Assembly (NCBI GenBank): GCA_964438975.1
Contig: CAYTMU010000008.1
Coordinates: forward strand, 1 to 64,000
Length of the DNA stretch: 64,000 nucleotides
Direction: 5' to 3'
Origin: Chryseosolibacter sp964438975
Lineage (GTDB): Bacteria; Bacteroidota; Bacteroidia; Cytophagales; Cyclobacteriaceae
Positions 62,408 through 64,000 of the stretch are shown here, in pieces. Numbering within the stretch: position 1 is the stretch's first letter; each line of letters begins with the position of its first letter. The notes beneath the pieces were generated by a model that did no database searches, was not told the DNA's origin, and worked only from the letters and a program-made list of their open reading frames with translations. A program made the translations under genes and the position numbers.

Positions 62408-62435
62408 TCGATGTAGTTGAAATAAACTACATCGA
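62408..62435. promoter_or_regulatory. 11-base perfect inverted repeat abutting the start codon of the receiver gene
   Basis: TCGATGTAGTT (62408-62418) and AACTACATCGA (62425-62435) form a perfect 11-base stem with the six-base loop GAAATA. It ends one base before the ATG at 62437, so the hairpin covers the ribosome-binding region. It could block translation until opened, or be an operator. Confidence 0.6.
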
Positions 62436-62436
62436 A

Positions 62437-62820
62437 ATGAAAAAGGTCTTGATCATTGAAGACGACGAACCTTTGTGCTGGCTCCTGGGAAAAATTCTAA
62501 GAGGCAAGTATGAAGTTGTCGTAATGAACGACGGCATGGAGGCTTGGTCGTGGCTCACTGACGGAAACACGTGCAATCTCATCATCTCCGATCTCAAGAT
62601 GCCTTCCATCGACGGGCTGGAACTGCTCGACAACCTGGGTAACAGTGGGTTGTTCAGGAACATCCCTGTCATTATTGTATCCGGATGCGATCATATGCGC
62701 AACCGTTGTCTTGATCTTGGCGCGTTCGCATACCTGGAAAAGCCCTTTGAACCAAGACAACTGCTCGACGAGCTTGATCGTGCGTTGGCCCACGAAACAC
62801 AAACCGCCGTCGCGCAATAA
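62437..62820 (+). CDS. Stand-alone response-regulator receiver domain
   Basis: 127 residues from ATG 62437. The 17 extra residues of the open frame upstream would be encoded by the inverted repeat. The receiver residues are complete: acidic E8, D9 and D10 (IIEDDEP), phosphoacceptor D52 (ISDLKMP), S82 (IIVSGC) and K102 (YLEKPFEP). There is no output domain, so it must act by protein contact, like CheY or Spo0F. It lies 17 bases upstream of a sugar transferase carrying a pseudo-receiver domain, which is the obvious candidate partner. No histidine kinase is in the window. Confidence 0.9.
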   Translation: MKKVLIIEDDEPLCWLLGKILRGKYEVVVMNDGMEAWSWLTDGNTCNLIISDLKMPSIDGLELLDNLGNSGLFRNIPVIIVSGCDHMRNRCLDLGAFAYLEKPFEPRQLLDELDRALAHETQTAVAQ

Positions 62821-62837
62821 ACCTCAAGATAGAGCCT

Positions 62838-63929
62838 ATGGAATTCGCACTACATGCGCCGCCTGTTGCTTTCAATTCAACGCAAGCAGCTACCAACTCC
62901 GAAAGATATATTCTCTGTATTGGCAATGGTCCGATGCAAAACTTCAACTCCCGATCGACTTATCAGGACGTTGCACCGGTTTTGCTGTCACTCAATGATG
63001 CTATTGCGCGGTTAGAGTCTGATCCCCGTCTCCCTGATGCCGTTCTTATCGATCCAGAATGCGTCGCCGGAAATGTCGGTCGTCTTGCGGAACTCAACCG
63101 CCGAAAAGGTATACCGCTGATCCTGTATACGCGTGATTTTGATGAATCGGTAAAACCACTCGCCATGAGCATCTCCGCTGACGACTATTACTACGGTCCC
63201 GTATCGGAAGCGTTCAGCAAACGACTGGAATTCATAAAACGAGTCAAAGCCTATAAGGCCAATGGCAAGCGACAAACGGCACGACATATCGCTCGTGACA
63301 ACCAGGTACGTCTCTGGTCAATGAAGCGAATGTTCGACATCGTGCTGTCATTCACGATCCTCGTACTGCTGGCACCACTCTGCCTGATAATTGCACTTAT
63401 CATCAAACTCGAATCGAGAGGCCCCGTCCTCTATATCTCCAAGCGAGCCGGCGCCGGTTACAAGATCTTCGATTTCTACAAGTTCCGGACCATGCGGGTG
63501 GGCGCAGACGCCGAGTTGTCACAGCTGGCTCACCTGAACCAATACAGTCAGAACGCCGCTCAAGGTATATTCTATAAAATTAAGAACGACCCGCGAATAA
63601 CACCGTTCGGACAATTCCTGAGGAACACCAGCCTCGATGAAATCCCCCAACTGGTCAACGTGTTGGTCGGTGACATGTCGCTTGTGGGCAATCGCCCGCT
63701 TCCATTGTACGAAGCGGAAAAGCTCACAAAAGATCAAATCGCTTGGAGATTCCTTGCCCCGGCCGGCATTACTGGCTTGTGGCAGATATCAAAACGAGGG
63801 AAAGAGAATATGTCGCCGGAAGAACGCATCACCATGGACATCGAATATGCCATGAAGAATTCGCTATGGCTTGATATGAAGATCCTGTTCGCCACCTTCC
63901 CGGCATTGCTCCAGAAGGAAAAAGTCTGA
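62838..63929 (+). CDS. Polyisoprenyl-phosphate sugar-1-phosphate transferase with N-terminal pseudo-receiver domain
   Basis: 363 residues. Residues about 23-135 follow a receiver-like alternation (RYILCIGNG, DAVLIDPEC with D72, IPLILYTRDFD, ADDYYYGPV). They lack the acidic pocket after strand 1 and the conserved Lys after strand 5, so phosphorylation is unlikely. A hydrophobic hairpin (about 166-190) leads into the catalytic domain with FYKFRTM (213-219), NDPRITPFGQFLRNTSLDEIPQL, GDMSLVGNRPLP and APAGITGLWQISKRG, all typical of WcaJ/ExoY-type enzymes. It transfers a sugar phosphate to undecaprenyl phosphate, priming exopolysaccharide or O-antigen synthesis at the inner membrane. Confidence 0.9.
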   Translation: MEFALHAPPVAFNSTQAATNSERYILCIGNGPMQNFNSRSTYQDVAPVLLSLNDAIARLESDPRLPDAVLIDPECVAGNVGRLAELNRRKGIPLILYTRDFDESVKPLAMSISADDYYYGPVSEAFSKRLEFIKRVKAYKANGKRQTARHIARDNQVRLWSMKRMFDIVLSFTILVLLAPLCLIIALIIKLESRGPVLYISKRAGAGYKIFDFYKFRTMRVGADAELSQLAHLNQYSQNAAQGIFYKIKNDPRITPFGQFLRNTSLDEIPQLVNVLVGDMSLVGNRPLPLYEAEKLTKDQIAWRFLAPAGITGLWQISKRGKENMSPEERITMDIEYAMKNSLWLDMKILFATFPALLQKEKV

Positions 63930-63963
63930 CGGTGTGAACACTCGACTAAAAAAAACAGAATAG

Positions 63964-64000
63964 ATGTACATTCTTGAGATCGTTGTGTTGCTGTACTTTG
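63964..64000 (+). CDS. Start of a further gene, cut by the window end
   Basis: An ATG at 63964, 34 bases after the sugar transferase stop, opens a frame MYILEIVVLLYF that runs off the window. The hydrophobic start would fit a membrane-anchored glycosyltransferase, as often follows a priming transferase. Only 12 residues are visible, so no family can be assigned. Confidence 0.35.
   Translation, partial: MYILEIVVLLYF

Noticed and set aside
1..64000. tRNA, rRNA, insertion sequences, integrases or prophage genes
   Set aside because: None could be recognised by eye in the gaps or among the predicted proteins; a covariance-model scan was not possible.

Overview
The window looks like a chromosome segment of a free-living, glycan-degrading Bacteroidota bacterium, probably of the Cytophagales type. 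This is inferred from the two SusC/SusD outer-membrane pairs, a type IX secretion (type B C-terminal domain) protein, TAnnTTTG-type -7 elements, the menaquinone genes, lipoprotein signals followed by acidic residues, and the MiaE, LpxK and DUF417 homologues. I saw no tRNA, rRNA, CRISPR array, insertion sequence or prophage gene. No stretch longer than 300 bases lacks a gene.

Region 1 (37-15051, all on the minus strand) is a polysaccharide-utilisation-like locus. It reads, in transcription order: AraC regulator, N-acetylneuraminate-lyase/DapA-family aldolase, SusC, SusD, two paralogous M14 zinc carboxypeptidases of the cytosolic-carboxypeptidase type, a Tat-exported FAD oxidoreductase, two paralogous Asp-box beta-propeller proteins and a sialidase-like lipoprotein. 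The combination suggests capture and dismantling of a keto-sugar-acid-containing and/or peptide-bearing glycan. The actual substrate cannot be read from the sequence.

Region 2 (15.2-18.0 kb) is a small regulatory block: a 72-residue membrane protein behind a perfect FNR-type box (TTGAT-N4-ATCAA), a DUF417 (RclC/YkgB-like) membrane protein, a Crp/Fnr-family regulator carrying the matching ETLSR recognition helix, and a XylR-type (LacI-like sensor plus AraC DNA-binding) regulator.

Region 3 (18219-34980, plus strand) is a pectin/uronate locus: SusC, SusD, GH28, an enolase-superfamily dehydratase, an (alpha/alpha)-barrel lipoprotein, a hexuronate MFS transporter, uronate isomerase UxaC, a second enolase-superfamily enzyme, an SDR, a phytanoyl-CoA-dioxygenase-like oxygenase, an RraA-type aldolase and a split altronate dehydratase. 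It couples extracellular pectin cleavage to uptake, isomerisation, reduction and dehydration of galacturonate-type acids. It also carries enzymes that do not belong to the textbook isomerase pathway.

Region 4 (35.0-52.7 kb) is mixed housekeeping and envelope: SDR, glycosyltransferase, FAD-Rieske oxidoreductase, a large T9SS-exported beta-propeller protein, an ABC permease/ATPase pair divergent from a TesA-like esterase (the same layout as E. coli ybbP-ybbA/tesA), an inverted pair of heptanucleotide arrays, a MacB-like permease, a secreted conserved protein, MiaE, a putative porin and LpxK. Region 5 (52.8-64.0 kb) holds a NIF3 protein plus coiled-coil pair, a TPR protein, a phosphatase, a menaquinone cluster (thioesterase, menF, menD, menB, menE), a lone response-regulator receiver and a sugar-phosphate transferase with a pseudo-receiver N-terminus. 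The last of these probably opens an exopolysaccharide cluster that continues beyond the window.
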